Shown here one piece after another: positions 34,831 through 44,528 of a stretch of DNA of 64,000 nt (the stretch's first letter is position 1; each line of letters begins with the position of its first letter). Origin of the DNA: Nocardia higoensis (GTDB lineage: Bacteria > Actinomycetota > Actinomycetes > Mycobacteriales > Mycobacteriaceae); the NCBI RefSeq assembly GCF_015477835.1, contig NZ_JADLQN010000001.1, forward strand, positions 496,001 to 560,000, in the 5' to 3' direction. The notes beneath the pieces were generated by a model, which worked only from the letters and a program-made list of their open reading frames with translations, was not told the DNA's origin and ran no database searches. Position numbers and translations under genes: made by a program.

Positions 34831-35607
34831 TCAGCGCCCGAACACGGCCCCGAGCACGTCCGCGGCGAACCGGTTCATCGGCATCAGGACGGTTCGGTGC
34901 ACCCAGCTCACTGGAACGACCACACACGTCCGCCACACCGTGGCGAGCGCGGCCAGTGCCGGACGCAGTACATGGCGGTAGAGGTAGGCGCACGGCACGA
35001 CGACGAGCACCCGGACGATCGCGCTCGCCCCGCGCCAGCCGAAGTACAGGGTGGCGGCCAGCGCGATCCACAGCGGGCGCAGCACCCATCGCCACAGCAG
35101 CGCGAGCGGCCGGACGACGCACCAGGTCCAGACCCATCGCAGGCTCACCGCGATGGCGTACAGCGCCGGGCCGAGCACCCACTTCCCCAACCACTTCGCG
35201 ACGGGGACGACGACGTAGTTCAGGAGTGCGTTCAGCGCGGGCCGCAGAATCGACTGCCACAGCCACTGCTCGATCACCCGCAGCAGCGGCCGCAGCAACC
35301 AGTTCAGCAGCGCCGAACCCAGCGGCGTGAGCACCATGCCCCACAACACCTGCTGGATGGCCCACCCCCACACCATGTCCTTCAGAAAGAACCACAGCGG
35401 CCGGATCACCCAGAGGTGGACGAACCGGCCCACCGGCGCCAGCACCTGCTCGAGCACGAAGACCAGGACAGCGACGAACGCCCGCCCGCACCACTTCACG
35501 CCCTCCCAGACGAGTCGCACCGGAACGAGCAGCACGACCGCGATCGCGCGCGCCACCCATTCGCCGATGCCGACCCGTGGCGGTCCGGCCTCATTCCTCG
35601 CGTTCAT
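34831..35607 (-). CDS. Pro/Trp-periodic hydrophobic protein, unknown function
   Basis: 258 residues from ATG 35607 (GAGGAGG upstream). After a short polar start, nearly the whole chain is hydrophobic, rich in Trp, Val and Leu, with a Pro about every 11-16 residues in an x-(R/V/G)-P-(L/A/V) setting: VIRPLW, LTPL, LLRPLL, ILRPAL, VVPVAK, LGPAL, VVRPLAL, VLRPLW, VVPCAY, VLRPAL, VVPVSW, LMPMN. Basic residues sit beside the prolines and acidic ones are almost absent. This suggests many short amphipathic helices lying in or on the membrane rather than regular spans. No family recognised. Convergent with the MFS gene; upstream of ureF on the opposite strand. Confidence 0.65.
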   Translation of the reverse strand: MNARNEAGPPRVGIGEWVARAIAVVLLVPVRLVWEGVKWCGRAFVAVLVFVLEQVLAPVGRFVHLWVIRPLWFFLKDMVWGWAIQQVLWGMVLTPLGSALLNWLLRPLLRVIEQWLWQSILRPALNALLNYVVVPVAKWLGKWVLGPALYAIAVSLRWVWTWCVVRPLALLWRWVLRPLWIALAATLYFGWRGASAIVRVLVVVPCAYLYRHVLRPALAALATVWRTCVVVPVSWVHRTVLMPMNRFAADVLGAVFGR

Positions 35608-35761
35608 CGAATCCTCCTCCTGCACAGCATCGTCGCACCCGCGTGCGACCGGGTGCCCTGTGCTTCCCCGTGATCGGCCCGGGTAGAAACCACTACCCGC
35701 GGGGTCTCCGGCACAGGGACTCGCCCGGCGCGCAGGACACGCCCGACATAGGATCGTGCGA

Positions 35762-36409
35762 ATGGACACGAGCGTGAACGCCGGGGCGATCTTGTACGCC
35801 CTCGCCGATTCGCGCCTGCCGATCGGCGGTCACGTACATTCCGGTGGGGTGGAGGAGGCGGTCGCCTCCGGGCTGGTCCGCGATCTCGCGACGGTCGAGG
35901 CATATCTGCGCCGCCGGATCACCACGTCCGGACTGGTCGCCGCGTCGCTGGCCGCCGCGGTATGCGCGGGGGAACTCACCGAGACGCGCGCGGACGCCGA
36001 AGCCGACGCCCGTACCCCGGCCCCGGCCGCCCGCGCGGCTTCCCGAGCGCAGGGGCGTGGCCTGGTGCGATTGGCCAAACAGATCTGGCCGCACGAGGAT
36101 TGGACGCGCCTGTCACCGCGCCCGCACCTGTCCACGGCCTTCGGCGCGGTCGGCGCGGTCGCGGGCATCGCACCCGCGGATCTCGCGGGCATCGTCGTCT
36201 ACACCACCCTGACCGGCGCCGCCACGGCTGCCCAGCGCCTGCTCGCGCTCGACCCCGCCGATGTCGCCGCGTGCACGGTACGCCTGGCGCAACTGTGCGA
36301 CCGCACCGCCGCCGAGGCCGCGACCGGCCCGGCCGCGCTGTCCGACCCGCTGCAGGATGTGCTGGCACAGCGCCACCCACTGCGCGACATGCCGCTGTTC
36401 GCCAGCTGA
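35762..36409 (+). CDS. ureF: Urease accessory protein UreF
   Basis: 215 residues from ATG 35762 (AGGA upstream; a GTG two codons earlier is possible). [27 protein letters not shown] near the N-terminus and [12 protein letters not shown] in the middle identify UreF. It forms the UreF-UreD(H)-UreG complex that delivers nickel to UreC, acting as GTPase regulator. First gene of the accessory set ureFGD, which is separated here from ureABC and must therefore use its own promoter. Confidence 0.92.
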   Translation: MDTSVNAGAILYALADSRLPIGGHVHSGGVEEAVASGLVRDLATVEAYLRRRITTSGLVAASLAAAVCAGELTETRADAEADARTPAPAARAASRAQGRGLVRLAKQIWPHEDWTRLSPRPHLSTAFGAVGAVAGIAPADLAGIVVYTTLTGAATAAQRLLALDPADVAACTVRLAQLCDRTAAEAATGPAALSDPLQDVLAQRHPLRDMPLFAS

Positions 36410-36435
36410 GTCCGACCGAGAAGAAGGAGCCTGTG

Positions 36436-37155
36436 ATGCCGCCGCACCTGATCGACGGTGAACCCCACGACCATTCGCACGATCGCCCGAAGCGGCAGCG
36501 GACCCCCGGGGAACCGCTGCGCATCGGCATCGGTGGCCCGGTCGGCTCCGGCAAGACCGCGCTGGTCGCGGCGCTGTGCAGGCAGCTGCGCGAAGAACTG
36601 TCGCTAGCCGTGCTGACCAACGACATCTACACCACCGAGGACGCCGACTTCCTGCGCAGGCACGCGGTGCTGCCCGACGAACGCATCACCGCCGTGCAGA
36701 CCGGCGGTTGCCCGCACACCGCGATCCGTGACGACATCACCGCCAATCTCGACGCCATCGACGACCTGATCGCCGCCAACCCGCCGCTGGACCTGATCCT
36801 GGTCGAATCCGGCGGCGACAACCTCACCGCCACCTTCTCCTCCGGCCTGATCGACGTGCAGATCTTCGTCATCGACGTCGCGGGTGGTGACAAGGTGCCC
36901 CGCAAGGGCGGTCCGGGGGTGACCTTCTCGGATCTTCTGGTGGTCAACAAGACCGACCTGGCCCCGCTGGTCGGCGCGGACCTCGGCGTCATGGAACGCG
37001 ACGCCGCCAAGGTGCGCGCGGGCCGCCCGACCGCGCTGATCTCCCTCACCGCAGATCCTGCCGCGACCCCCGTCCTGGGTTGGGTGCGTGCGCAACTGGC
37101 GGAGGCGGCCGAAGCGGATCGCGTGGCGAGCGCCGATTCCTCCGTGGCGCGTTGA
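36436..37155 (+). CDS. ureG: Urease accessory GTPase UreG
   Basis: 239 residues from ATG 36436 (AAGAAGGAG upstream). A His-rich lead ([11 protein letters not shown]) is followed by the P-loop [11 protein letters not shown] (about 34-44), [13 protein letters not shown], the nickel-binding CPH in [12 protein letters not shown] (about 95), [14 protein letters not shown] and [13 protein letters not shown] hydrolysis drives nickel insertion into urease. The N-terminal His residues could store or chaperone nickel. It follows ureF by 26 bp. Confidence 0.96.
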   Translation: MPPHLIDGEPHDHSHDRPKRQRTPGEPLRIGIGGPVGSGKTALVAALCRQLREELSLAVLTNDIYTTEDADFLRRHAVLPDERITAVQTGGCPHTAIRDDITANLDAIDDLIAANPPLDLILVESGGDNLTATFSSGLIDVQIFVIDVAGGDKVPRKGGPGVTFSDLLVVNKTDLAPLVGADLGVMERDAAKVRAGRPTALISLTADPAATPVLGWVRAQLAEAAEADRVASADSSVAR

Positions 37156-37195
37156 GGCCGACGGGCCGAGTCCTGGGGCGGCGACCGGCCGCGCG

Positions 37196-37972
37196 ATGCG
37201 GGAGCAGCGTGTGGAAGTCGGTGGCGTGACGGGGCGGTCGAGCGCGGAAAGCAGGGGACGCGCGGCAGGCGAGCAGCCCCGGCGAGCGAGGGCCGGGGGT
37301 GGCAGCGAGCTGCGTACCGAGCTTCGCATCGTCGCCGAGCAGGGCCGGGTCGCGCACATCGACGCGCGCGGCGGACTCACCGCACGGCACACCGGCGCCG
37401 ATCGAGTGCACCTGATCGGCGCCGCCGCCACCCCTCTGGGGGGCGACCACATCGGCGTGACCGTGCTCGTGGGGCCGGGAGCGCGCCTGATCCTGCGCGG
37501 CGTGGCCGCCACCCTCGCGCTGCCGGGCCGAGCCACTGTGGAATCCTCGGCGCACTGGCGCTTCGAGGTCGCCGACGGGGGCGAACTCGATGTCGACGCC
37601 CCGGCGATGATCGTCGCCGGCGGGGCCGGGCACCAGACCCTGACCAGCGTCGCGCTCGCGCCCGCGGCCAGGCTGCGCCTGCGGGAACAAGTGCAGATCG
37701 GCCGTTCGGGCGAGCGTCACGGCCGCTGGCGCGGCGACCTCGTCGCCGATCTCGGAGACCTGCCGCTGGTCCGGCACCGGCTGGAATTGGGCGCGGGCGC
37801 CGCCACCGACGACATTCTCGGCGCGCACCGTTCGCTGATCAGCGAATTGCGTTACCCCGACGACCGTCCCGCCGAGATGTTCGGCCTGGCGGCCGCCCGC
37901 CTGCCGTTGGAAGCCGGTGGGAGTCTGTACACCGGCCTCGGCGACCGGCTCTCGGACACGCCGAAACCCTGA
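37196..37972 (+). CDS. ureD: Urease accessory protein UreD (UreH)
   Basis: 258 residues from ATG 37196; GTG 37211, better spaced from GGGAG, is an alternative start. The first 35 residues or so are a polar Arg/Gly lead, then LRTELRIVAEQGRVAHIDARGGL, GAGHQTLTSVALAPAARLRLREQVQIGRSGE, RGDLVADL and PLVRHRLELGAG, as in UreD. It binds apo-urease and docks UreFG. Last gene of the accessory set; ndh lies convergent downstream. Confidence 0.9.
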   Translation: MREQRVEVGGVTGRSSAESRGRAAGEQPRRARAGGGSELRTELRIVAEQGRVAHIDARGGLTARHTGADRVHLIGAAATPLGGDHIGVTVLVGPGARLILRGVAATLALPGRATVESSAHWRFEVADGGELDVDAPAMIVAGGAGHQTLTSVALAPAARLRLREQVQIGRSGERHGRWRGDLVADLGDLPLVRHRLELGAGAATDDILGAHRSLISELRYPDDRPAEMFGLAAARLPLEAGGSLYTGLGDRLSDTPKP

Positions 37973-38132
37973 AGGACCGGCTCCGTGCCCTGTGTCGATC
38001 GGGCCGGAGTCGTCTCGTGCGGTGCGCGGGCCAGGGCCGCGGCCCCGCAGACGGTCGCGGAGTCGACGGCCGGGAGTCGACGTGCGCGAGTGGACCGGTC
38101 GCCCGTCGGTGCGCGGAGCCCGCGGCAGCATG

Positions 38133-38150
38133 GTCGCGGCGAACCGCGAC
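38133..38150 (-). terminator. Short hairpin after ndh
   Basis: GTCGCGG-CGAA-CCGCGAC, a 7-bp stem closed by a tetraloop, lies 5 bp beyond the ndh stop codon. A weak candidate terminator for ndh between the convergent ureD and ndh genes. Confidence 0.4.
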
Positions 38151-38155
38151 GCCGC

Positions 38156-39586
38156 TCAGGACGCGCGCTGATCGGCCGCCTTCTTGCCCGGTGCGCGCCC
38201 GGGCGCGGGCGGTGCCCCCAGCGCGGCATGGAGTTCGTCGGCATCGTCCTGATCGTCGTAGACCTGTTCGAGCGCGAGGCGGGCGAACACCCACTGCTCG
38301 GTGGCCGCCATCTGACCGCGGCTGCGGCCGAGGAAGGTGACGAACCACTGGATGCAGGTGATCAGCCGGCTGCGATAGCCGATCAGGTAGTACAGGTGCA
38401 GGCCCAGCCAGGCCAGCCAGGCGATGAAGCCGCCGAACTCCAGCTTGCCGACCTGGCACACCGCGCTGAACCGCGACACCGTGGCCATGCTGCCCTTGTT
38501 GAAGTACTTGAAGGGCTTGCGCTCCTGCGGCGAGTGACCTTTGAGCCCCGCCTTGATCTGCTTGGCGGCGTAGGTCGCGCCCTGGATCGCGCCCTGTGCC
38601 TGGCCGGGCACACCGGGCACCGACATCAGGTCGCCGACGACGAAGACGTTCGGATGCCCCTTGATGGTGAGGTCGGGTTCGACGATCACCCGGCCCGCCC
38701 GGTCCACCTGGGTGCCCTCGGAGCGTTCGGCCAGCATCTTGCCCAGCGGGCTGGCCTGCACGCCCGCCGACCACACCTTGCACGAGGATTCGATGCGCCG
38801 GGTGGTGCCGTCGGCATCGCGCACCGTGACGCCGTGCGCGTCCACATCGGTGACCATCGCGTTGAGCTGGATCTCCACGCCCATGCGTTCGAGCCGTCGC
38901 TGCGCCTTGGCGCCGAGCTTGGGGCCCATCGGGCCGAGCACCGCGCCCGCGCCCTCGATGAGGATGACTCGGGCGTCGCGCGGGTCGAAGTTGTCGAAGG
39001 TGCCCTCGAGCGTGCGGTCGGCGAGTTCGGCGATCTGCCCGGCCAGTTCCACGCCGGTGGGGCCGGCGCCGATGACGACGAAGGTCAGCAGGCGGTCGCG
39101 CGTGGCCTGCGAGGTCGCCACCTCGGCGCCCTCGAACGCGCCGAGGATGCGTCCGCGTAGCTCCAGCGCGTCGTCGATGGTCTTCATGCCCGGCGCGTAA
39201 GTGGCGAACTGGTCGTTGCCGAAGTACGACTGCTGCGCGCCGGTGGCCACGATGAGGCTGTCGAAGTGGGTCAGGGTGTCGTGGTTGAGCAACCGCGAGG
39301 TGACCGTGTTGTTCTCCAGGTCGATGTCGGTGACCTCGCCGAGCAGGACCCGGACGTTCTTCTGTTTGCGGAGAACCAGCCGGGTGGCGGGGGCGATCTC
39401 GCCGACCGAGAGAATGCCGGTGGCGACCTGATACAGCAGCGGCTGGAACAGGTGGGTGGAGGTCTTGGAGATCAGGGTGACGTCCACGTCGGCGCGCGCG
39501 AGGTGCTTGGTGCCGAACAGGCCGCCGAAGCCCGAACCGATCACCACCACCTGGTGACGACGCTTCTCGACCGGCTGAGTGCTCAT
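38156..39586 (-). CDS. ndh: Type II NADH dehydrogenase (Rv1854c-like)
   Basis: 476 residues from ATG 39586 (GAGGAG upstream). FAD-binding GSGFGGLFGTKHLA near residue 16, HLFQPLLYQVATGILS, second dinucleotide fold VVIGAGPTGVELAGQIAEL (about 175), NVFVVGDLMSVPG with the quinone-site region QGAIQGATYAAKQIK, and a C-terminal membrane-anchoring hydrophobic stretch (GGFIAWLAWLGLHLYYLIGYRSR). It oxidises NADH and reduces menaquinone without pumping protons. Position next to the urease accessory genes is conserved with M. tuberculosis. Confidence 0.95.
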   Translation of the reverse strand: MSTQPVEKRRHQVVVIGSGFGGLFGTKHLARADVDVTLISKTSTHLFQPLLYQVATGILSVGEIAPATRLVLRKQKNVRVLLGEVTDIDLENNTVTSRLLNHDTLTHFDSLIVATGAQQSYFGNDQFATYAPGMKTIDDALELRGRILGAFEGAEVATSQATRDRLLTFVVIGAGPTGVELAGQIAELADRTLEGTFDNFDPRDARVILIEGAGAVLGPMGPKLGAKAQRRLERMGVEIQLNAMVTDVDAHGVTVRDADGTTRRIESSCKVWSAGVQASPLGKMLAERSEGTQVDRAGRVIVEPDLTIKGHPNVFVVGDLMSVPGVPGQAQGAIQGATYAAKQIKAGLKGHSPQERKPFKYFNKGSMATVSRFSAVCQVGKLEFGGFIAWLAWLGLHLYYLIGYRSRLITCIQWFVTFLGRSRGQMAATEQWVFARLALEQVYDDQDDADELHAALGAPPAPGRAPGKKAADQRAS

Positions 39587-39708
39587 CGTCGTGCTCCTCG
39601 ACAGACCAGGGGACAGACCAGGGGCTCGCCCCGCCAACGGTGCTTCTGACAGCTCAACCGTAGTCGGCCCGTCGGCGGGCGTCACGACGAGAGGGCACTA
39701 CGGCGCGT

Positions 39709-39748
39709 GCGCCGCGCCCGCCGCTCGATGCGCGGCGGGGCGCGGCGC
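39709..39748 (-). terminator. GC-rich terminator of the serine hydrolase gene
   Basis: Left arm GCGCCGCGCCCGCCGC (39709-39724) pairs with 39732-39748 with a single bulged G. It lies 8 bp beyond the hydrolase stop, between it and ndh. Confidence 0.6.
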
Positions 39749-39756
39749 CTCGGGCG

Positions 39757-40665
39757 TCAGCGCCCGGCGAGCAGGGTTTCCGCCAGCTTCGTGTCGGTCT
39801 CGGCGCCTTCGGTGTAGCCACCTTCGGCGCCCATCGCGGTCATGATCGACAGCGTGTAGCGCTCGCCCTGGCCTGCGAACCCGACCGAGTTGACCACCCA
39901 GCCGCCCTCCTCCTGCGACCAGCCGTTCTTCAGGCCGGGCCGCATCGACGCGCCCGCACCCCACACGCCCCAGTGCTGGTTGGGGTCGACCCGGCGCATC
40001 TGATCGAGCAGGTAGGCGCGGTCGTCGGGGTGCATGGCGTCCAGGACGTGGCTCATCAGCCGGTCCAGATCGGCCGCAGTGCACTTCTGGTACGACCAGT
40101 CCGGGAACAGCATCGGCCCGACGGGCGGCAGCGGCACCAGGTTCGCCATGCCGTTGGCGCGGAAGGCGTTGTTGAAGGCCATCCGGTCCGGGCCCGCGTG
40201 CTTGTTCCACAGCAGGTCGGTCGCGGCGTCGTTGGAGGTCGACAGCATGGACTCCATCAGGCCGCGATCCTCGGGCGTGAGCACCAGCGCGCCGACGCGG
40301 GCGCGATTGAGCAGATCCGCGGCGATGGCCAGCTTGATGGTGGAAGCGGTCCACACCGAATCCTCGGCGTGCTCGTTGGCGTAGACGGCGCCGGTCACTC
40401 GGTCGCGTAGCACGTATCCGGTGACGCCCGGTCTGTTCTGCAGGTACTGGTCGGCGTTGCGGATCCGATTGCTCATATCGCAGTCGAAACCGTTGAAGCA
40501 GCCGCCGGGGGCGGCGTGGGCGATCGGCGCGGCGGCGCCGGGCATGAGGGTGGGCGCGCTGGGGATCAAGATCGCCGCGGCGGCCAGGACACAAGCGGTT
40601 GCGGCCACGCGGGGAACGGCCCCGGTGGCGGCCTTGGGATAACGCACGAGGGACGACGATGGCAC
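39757..40665 (-). CDS. Secreted beta-lactamase-like serine hydrolase
   Basis: 302 residues from GTG 40665 with a long signal peptide (hydrophobic AATACVLAAAAILIPSA, cleavage near AHA-APGG, about residue 52). The class A-like fold motifs are degenerate but present: SxxK in TASTIKLAIA, an SxN-like STSNDAATDLLW, and a KxG-like KNGWSQEEGGWVVNSVGF. CFNGFDC near the mature N-terminus may form a disulphide. Could be a PBP/beta-lactamase-superfamily hydrolase in cell-wall metabolism rather than a resistance enzyme; KTG is KNG here. Followed by a strong terminator. Confidence 0.75.
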   Translation of the reverse strand: MPSSSLVRYPKAATGAVPRVAATACVLAAAAILIPSAPTLMPGAAAPIAHAAPGGCFNGFDCDMSNRIRNADQYLQNRPGVTGYVLRDRVTGAVYANEHAEDSVWTASTIKLAIAADLLNRARVGALVLTPEDRGLMESMLSTSNDAATDLLWNKHAGPDRMAFNNAFRANGMANLVPLPPVGPMLFPDWSYQKCTAADLDRLMSHVLDAMHPDDRAYLLDQMRRVDPNQHWGVWGAGASMRPGLKNGWSQEEGGWVVNSVGFAGQGERYTLSIMTAMGAEGGYTEGAETDTKLAETLLAGR

Positions 40666-40784
40666 ACCTGAGCCCCGGATGCACGTCTTGAGCTCGGCGT
40701 GCCGATGTGCTAGTCGCCTCGACGCCCACAGCGAGGAGGAATCGATTGCACCGCACGAGGATTCGTCGGCGCGCGCACAGCCGT

Positions 40785-40991
40785 TCAGCGGAAGGCGGCG
40801 CGCAGGTTCTCGACGGTGCGGCCGTTGAGGCGGTGACAGTGCTCGAACGCCTCGGAGTGCCGATCCCGCGGCCAGTGGTGCAGGACGACGGAACGCCCGT
40901 AATGCCGGGTGTTGACCAGTTCCCAGTGCTCACCCACGCGGCGGACGGTGAATCCGTCCTTCGGAATCAGTGGGAGGACCCTCGCACCCAT
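40785..40991 (-). CDS. Small hypothetical protein
   Basis: 68 residues from ATG 40991, with AAAGG 15 nt upstream. It begins MGARVLPLIPKDGFTVRRVG and has HWELVNTRHYGRSVVLHHWP and a C-terminal FEHCHRLNGRTVENLRAAF. Hydrophilic, His/Arg rich, no membrane segment. The composition looks protein-like and codon use fits, but I recognise no family. It is divergent from recC. Confidence 0.45.
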   Translation of the reverse strand: MGARVLPLIPKDGFTVRRVGEHWELVNTRHYGRSVVLHHWPRDRHSEAFEHCHRLNGRTVENLRAAFR

Positions 40992-41174
40992 GAACGCGGA
41001 CCAGCCTTTCGACGCGAATCATTCCCGGTAGCCCCCCGTGAGGGGAGACTGTGGCACACCGCTCGGCGCGGTCGGCGGTGACACGACCGGCGTGCGCGCG
41101 TCGGTGTGTTCCAATTCACTCTCCGTGGGTGGCCCGGAGGAGTTGCGCACCGGTCGCTGACGTATAAACGGACC

Positions 41175-44100
41175 ATGCCGCTGCACATCCATCGGGCCGA
41201 GCGCGCGGACACCCTGGTCGACGCTCTCGCCGTGCGATCGGCGGTGCCGCAACCGGATCCGTTCGCACCCGAGGTGATCGCGGTGCCCGCCAAGGGCGTC
41301 GAGCGCTGGCTGACGCAGCGGTTGTCCGGGACGCTCGGTGTGTCGCCGAACGGGTCCGACGGGATCGCCGCGAACATCGACTTCCCCTCACCGGCCGCCT
41401 TGGTCGCCGGAGTCCTCGCCTCCTGCACCGGTATCGACCCCGAGGACGATCCGTGGGCGCGGGACCGGCTGGTGTGGCCGGTGCTGCGGGCACTGGACCG
41501 TGCGGTGGCCGAGCCGTGGTGCGCGGTGCCCGCTCGCTACCTCGGCGCTGCCTCGGAGGGTCGCGATCACCGGATCGGCCGTCGTTACGCCACCGCCGCG
41601 CACCTGGCCGCGTTGTTCGACAGCTATGGAGCGCAGCGTCCCGAACTGGTCCTCGACTGGGCTCGCGGCGGCGACGGCGACGGCGCGGGCGGCCGGGTGC
41701 CCGATGATCTGCGCTGGCAGCCGCGATTGTGGCGGATGCTGCGCGAGGAGATCGGGGTGCCCGCCCCCGCCGAACGCCTGGCCGCCGCCTGCGCGAGACT
41801 GCGCGCGGAGCCGTCGGTGGCCGAGTTGCCCGATCGGATCTCCTTGTTCGGCGTGACCAGGCTGGCGACCGATCAGCTCGCCGTCCTCGACGCGCTGGGC
41901 GCGCATCGCGAGGTGCATCTGTGGCTGGTGCATCCGAGCCCGGCCATGTGGCGTGCGCTCGCCGGTCTCGGCCCGGCCCGTTCCCGCGCCGAGGACACCA
42001 GCGCCACCGTTGTGCGTCACCCGCTGCTCGCGGGCTTGGCGCGCGAGGCCAGGGAATTGCAGCAACGCCTGTCCGGTATCGGCGTCCACGCCGGGGACAC
42101 CGGCTGTCTCGCGCCTGCGGCGCCGGGCGAGCCGACACTGCTCCGCGCGCTGCAGGCCGGGCTGCGCGAGGATGTCTGGCCGCCCGCCGACCGCGTCGCG
42201 CCCGACGGCACCGTGGAGGTGCACGCCTGCCACGGATCGGCCCGTCAGGTGGAGGTGCTGCGGGATCGGTTGCCTGCGCTGTTCGCGGCCGACCCCACCC
42301 TGGAACCCCGCGATGTGCTGGTCATGTGCCCCGAGGTGGAGACCTTCGCCCCGCTGGTGCGGGCCGCGTTCGGGGTACGCGGCGCCGACGAGCCGGATGA
42401 GCAGACACATCCGGCGCAGCTGCTGCGGGTCCGGCTGGCCGATCGCGGGCGCGGCGTCACCAATCCGCTGCTGGCGGTGGCGCGGACCCTGCTGGAACTG
42501 GCCGACGGTCGCGTCACGGTGACGCAGGTGCTCGACCTCGCCGCCTCCGACACCGTCCGCCGACGCTGCGGCTTCGACGACGACGCGCTCGAGCGGCTGC
42601 GCGAATGGGCTGCCGCGTCCGGCGCCCGATGGGGCATCGGCGCGCGCCAGCGTCAGGCTTTCGGGCTCGCGGATTTCGCGCAGAACACCCTCAACGGCGC
42701 GGTGGACCGCATCCTGCTCGGCGTCACCGCCGACGAATCCGGTGACGACTGGCTCGATCTCGCGCTGCCGCTGGCCGATGTGGACAGCAACGACGTCGAC
42801 CTGGCCGGGCGTTTCGCCGAATTCGTCGACCGCCTCGCGGTGTGCCTGCGCGACCTGCGCGGGCCCCGGCCCGCGCGCGAATGGGCGCACGTGCTGGGCC
42901 GCGCGCTGGACCTGCTCACCGACGTCCCGGAGCACCAGGCGTGGGTTCGCACCGAAGCCCGCGCCGAGATCGCCGTCGCCACCGGGGCCGACGCGCGCGA
43001 TGCCGACGCCGCCGACGTGCCCTTGCGGTTGGCCGATGTCACGGTGCTGTTCGGCGAGCGCCTGGCCGCGCGGCCCACCCGCGCCAACTTCCGTACCGGC
43101 GAGCTGACCGTGTGCACCATGGTGCCGATGCGGTCGGTGCCACACCGGGTGGTGGTCCTGCTCGGCCTCGACGACGAGGTGTTTCCCCGCGCCGGTGGCG
43201 TGGACGGCGACGACGTGCTCGCCCGCGACCCGCTGCCGGGCGAACGCGACGCCCGCGGGGAGGACCGTCAGCTGCTGCTCGACGCGGTGTGCGCGGCGGG
43301 GGAGCGACTGCTGATCTTCCACACCGGCGCCGACCCCGTGACGGGATCGATTCGGCCACCGGCGATTCCGGTCGCCGAACTGCTCGACGCGGTGCGCGCG
43401 CACGTCGGCGACGACGCCATGGCCGCGGTGGTGACCCGCCATCCGTTGCAGAGCTTCGACCGGCGGAACTTCGACCCCGCCCGGCCCCGCAGTTTCGACA
43501 CCGTCGCGCTGGCGGGCGCCCGCGCCGCGGCGGCGCTCGCGCGCCCGGCCCCGCCACTGCCTGCCGCGCCGCTGCCCGCACTCGAGCGCGCCGATGTGGC
43601 GCTGTCGGAACTGATCTCCTTCGCCGAGCACCCGATTCGCGGTTTCCTCTGGCAGCGCCTGGGACTACGGGTGCCCGACCACGAGGAGGACATCGCCGAG
43701 AACCTGCCGATCGAACTGGACGGGCTGGCGAAATGGGAAGTGGGCGAACGCATGCTCACCGCCCGGCTCAACGGCGCCGACCCCGTGGCATTGCGCCAGG
43801 CGGAGTGGCGGCGCGGCACCCTGCCGCCGTTCCAGTTGGGCGCCGCGGTACTCGCCGAGATCGAGCGCACGGTCGAGACCCTGGTGCGGGCGGCCCAGCC
43901 CGACTATGCCGCCGAACCGCGCGCGGTGGACATCTCGGTGGATCTCGGCGACGGGCGCAGGCTCGTCGGCACCGTTCCCGAGGTCCGCGGCGACGCGCTG
44001 GTCCGCACCACCTATTCGCAGGTCAAGGCCAGGCACCGGATCGCCGCCTGGGTCGGCCTGCTCGCGCTGGCGACCGCCGAGGACCGGCCGTGGCGCGCGG

Positions 44101-44528
44101 TCACCATCGGGCGCGGGGGCTGGCACCGTCCGGCCTGGCGGTGCGAACTCCTTGCCCCCGACCGCCCCGACGCCCTCGCCCTCCTGCGTGACCTGGTGCG
44201 TCTACGCGACGAGGGCCTCACCGAACCGCTGCCCCTGACTCCCACCGCCTCGGCCGCCTATGCCGAGCGGCGGGTCCGCGGTGGCGCGACGGAGGATGCC
44301 GTTCTCGCCGCCGAGCGCGAATTCAACGGCAAAGCAGAAGGTTTCGGCGCCTTCGGTGATCACACCGACCGGCATCTGCGCTACGTCCTGGGCCCCGCCC
44401 CGCGGCTGGACCATCTCCTGACCACCCCAGCGCCCGCCGGAACCGCCGGCGAGCCGACCCGATTCGGCGCGCTGGCCGTGCGGCTGTGGGCGCCGCTGCT
44501 CGCCGCGGAAACGCAGAGGCAACCGTGA
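41175..44528 (+). CDS. recC: Exodeoxyribonuclease V gamma subunit RecC
   Basis: 1117 residues from ATG 41175, the start that aligns with the family lead MPLHIHRAERADTLVDAL; the longer frame is spurious. IAVPAKGVERWLTQRLSGTLG and EVHACHGSARQVEVLRDRLPALF are RecC-specific, with CTMVPMRSVPHRVVVLLGLDDEVFPR later. RecC lacks active helicase motifs and scans for recombination signals and splits strands in RecBCD. It overlaps recB by GTGA. In mycobacteria RecBCD serves single-strand annealing while AdnAB does resection; whether that holds here is unknown. Confidence 0.93.
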   Translation: MPLHIHRAERADTLVDALAVRSAVPQPDPFAPEVIAVPAKGVERWLTQRLSGTLGVSPNGSDGIAANIDFPSPAALVAGVLASCTGIDPEDDPWARDRLVWPVLRALDRAVAEPWCAVPARYLGAASEGRDHRIGRRYATAAHLAALFDSYGAQRPELVLDWARGGDGDGAGGRVPDDLRWQPRLWRMLREEIGVPAPAERLAAACARLRAEPSVAELPDRISLFGVTRLATDQLAVLDALGAHREVHLWLVHPSPAMWRALAGLGPARSRAEDTSATVVRHPLLAGLAREARELQQRLSGIGVHAGDTGCLAPAAPGEPTLLRALQAGLREDVWPPADRVAPDGTVEVHACHGSARQVEVLRDRLPALFAADPTLEPRDVLVMCPEVETFAPLVRAAFGVRGADEPDEQTHPAQLLRVRLADRGRGVTNPLLAVARTLLELADGRVTVTQVLDLAASDTVRRRCGFDDDALERLREWAAASGARWGIGARQRQAFGLADFAQNTLNGAVDRILLGVTADESGDDWLDLALPLADVDSNDVDLAGRFAEFVDRLAVCLRDLRGPRPAREWAHVLGRALDLLTDVPEHQAWVRTEARAEIAVATGADARDADAADVPLRLADVTVLFGERLAARPTRANFRTGELTVCTMVPMRSVPHRVVVLLGLDDEVFPRAGGVDGDDVLARDPLPGERDARGEDRQLLLDAVCAAGERLLIFHTGADPVTGSIRPPAIPVAELLDAVRAHVGDDAMAAVVTRHPLQSFDRRNFDPARPRSFDTVALAGARAAAALARPAPPLPAAPLPALERADVALSELISFAEHPIRGFLWQRLGLRVPDHEEDIAENLPIELDGLAKWEVGERMLTARLNGADPVALRQAEWRRGTLPPFQLGAAVLAEIERTVETLVRAAQPDYAAEPRAVDISVDLGDGRRLVGTVPEVRGDALVRTTYSQVKARHRIAAWVGLLALATAEDRPWRAVTIGRGGWHRPAWRCELLAPDRPDALALLRDLVRLRDEGLTEPLPLTPTASAAYAERRVRGGATEDAVLAAEREFNGKAEGFGAFGDHTDRHLRYVLGPAPRLDHLLTTPAPAGTAGEPTRFGALAVRLWAPLLAAETQRQP

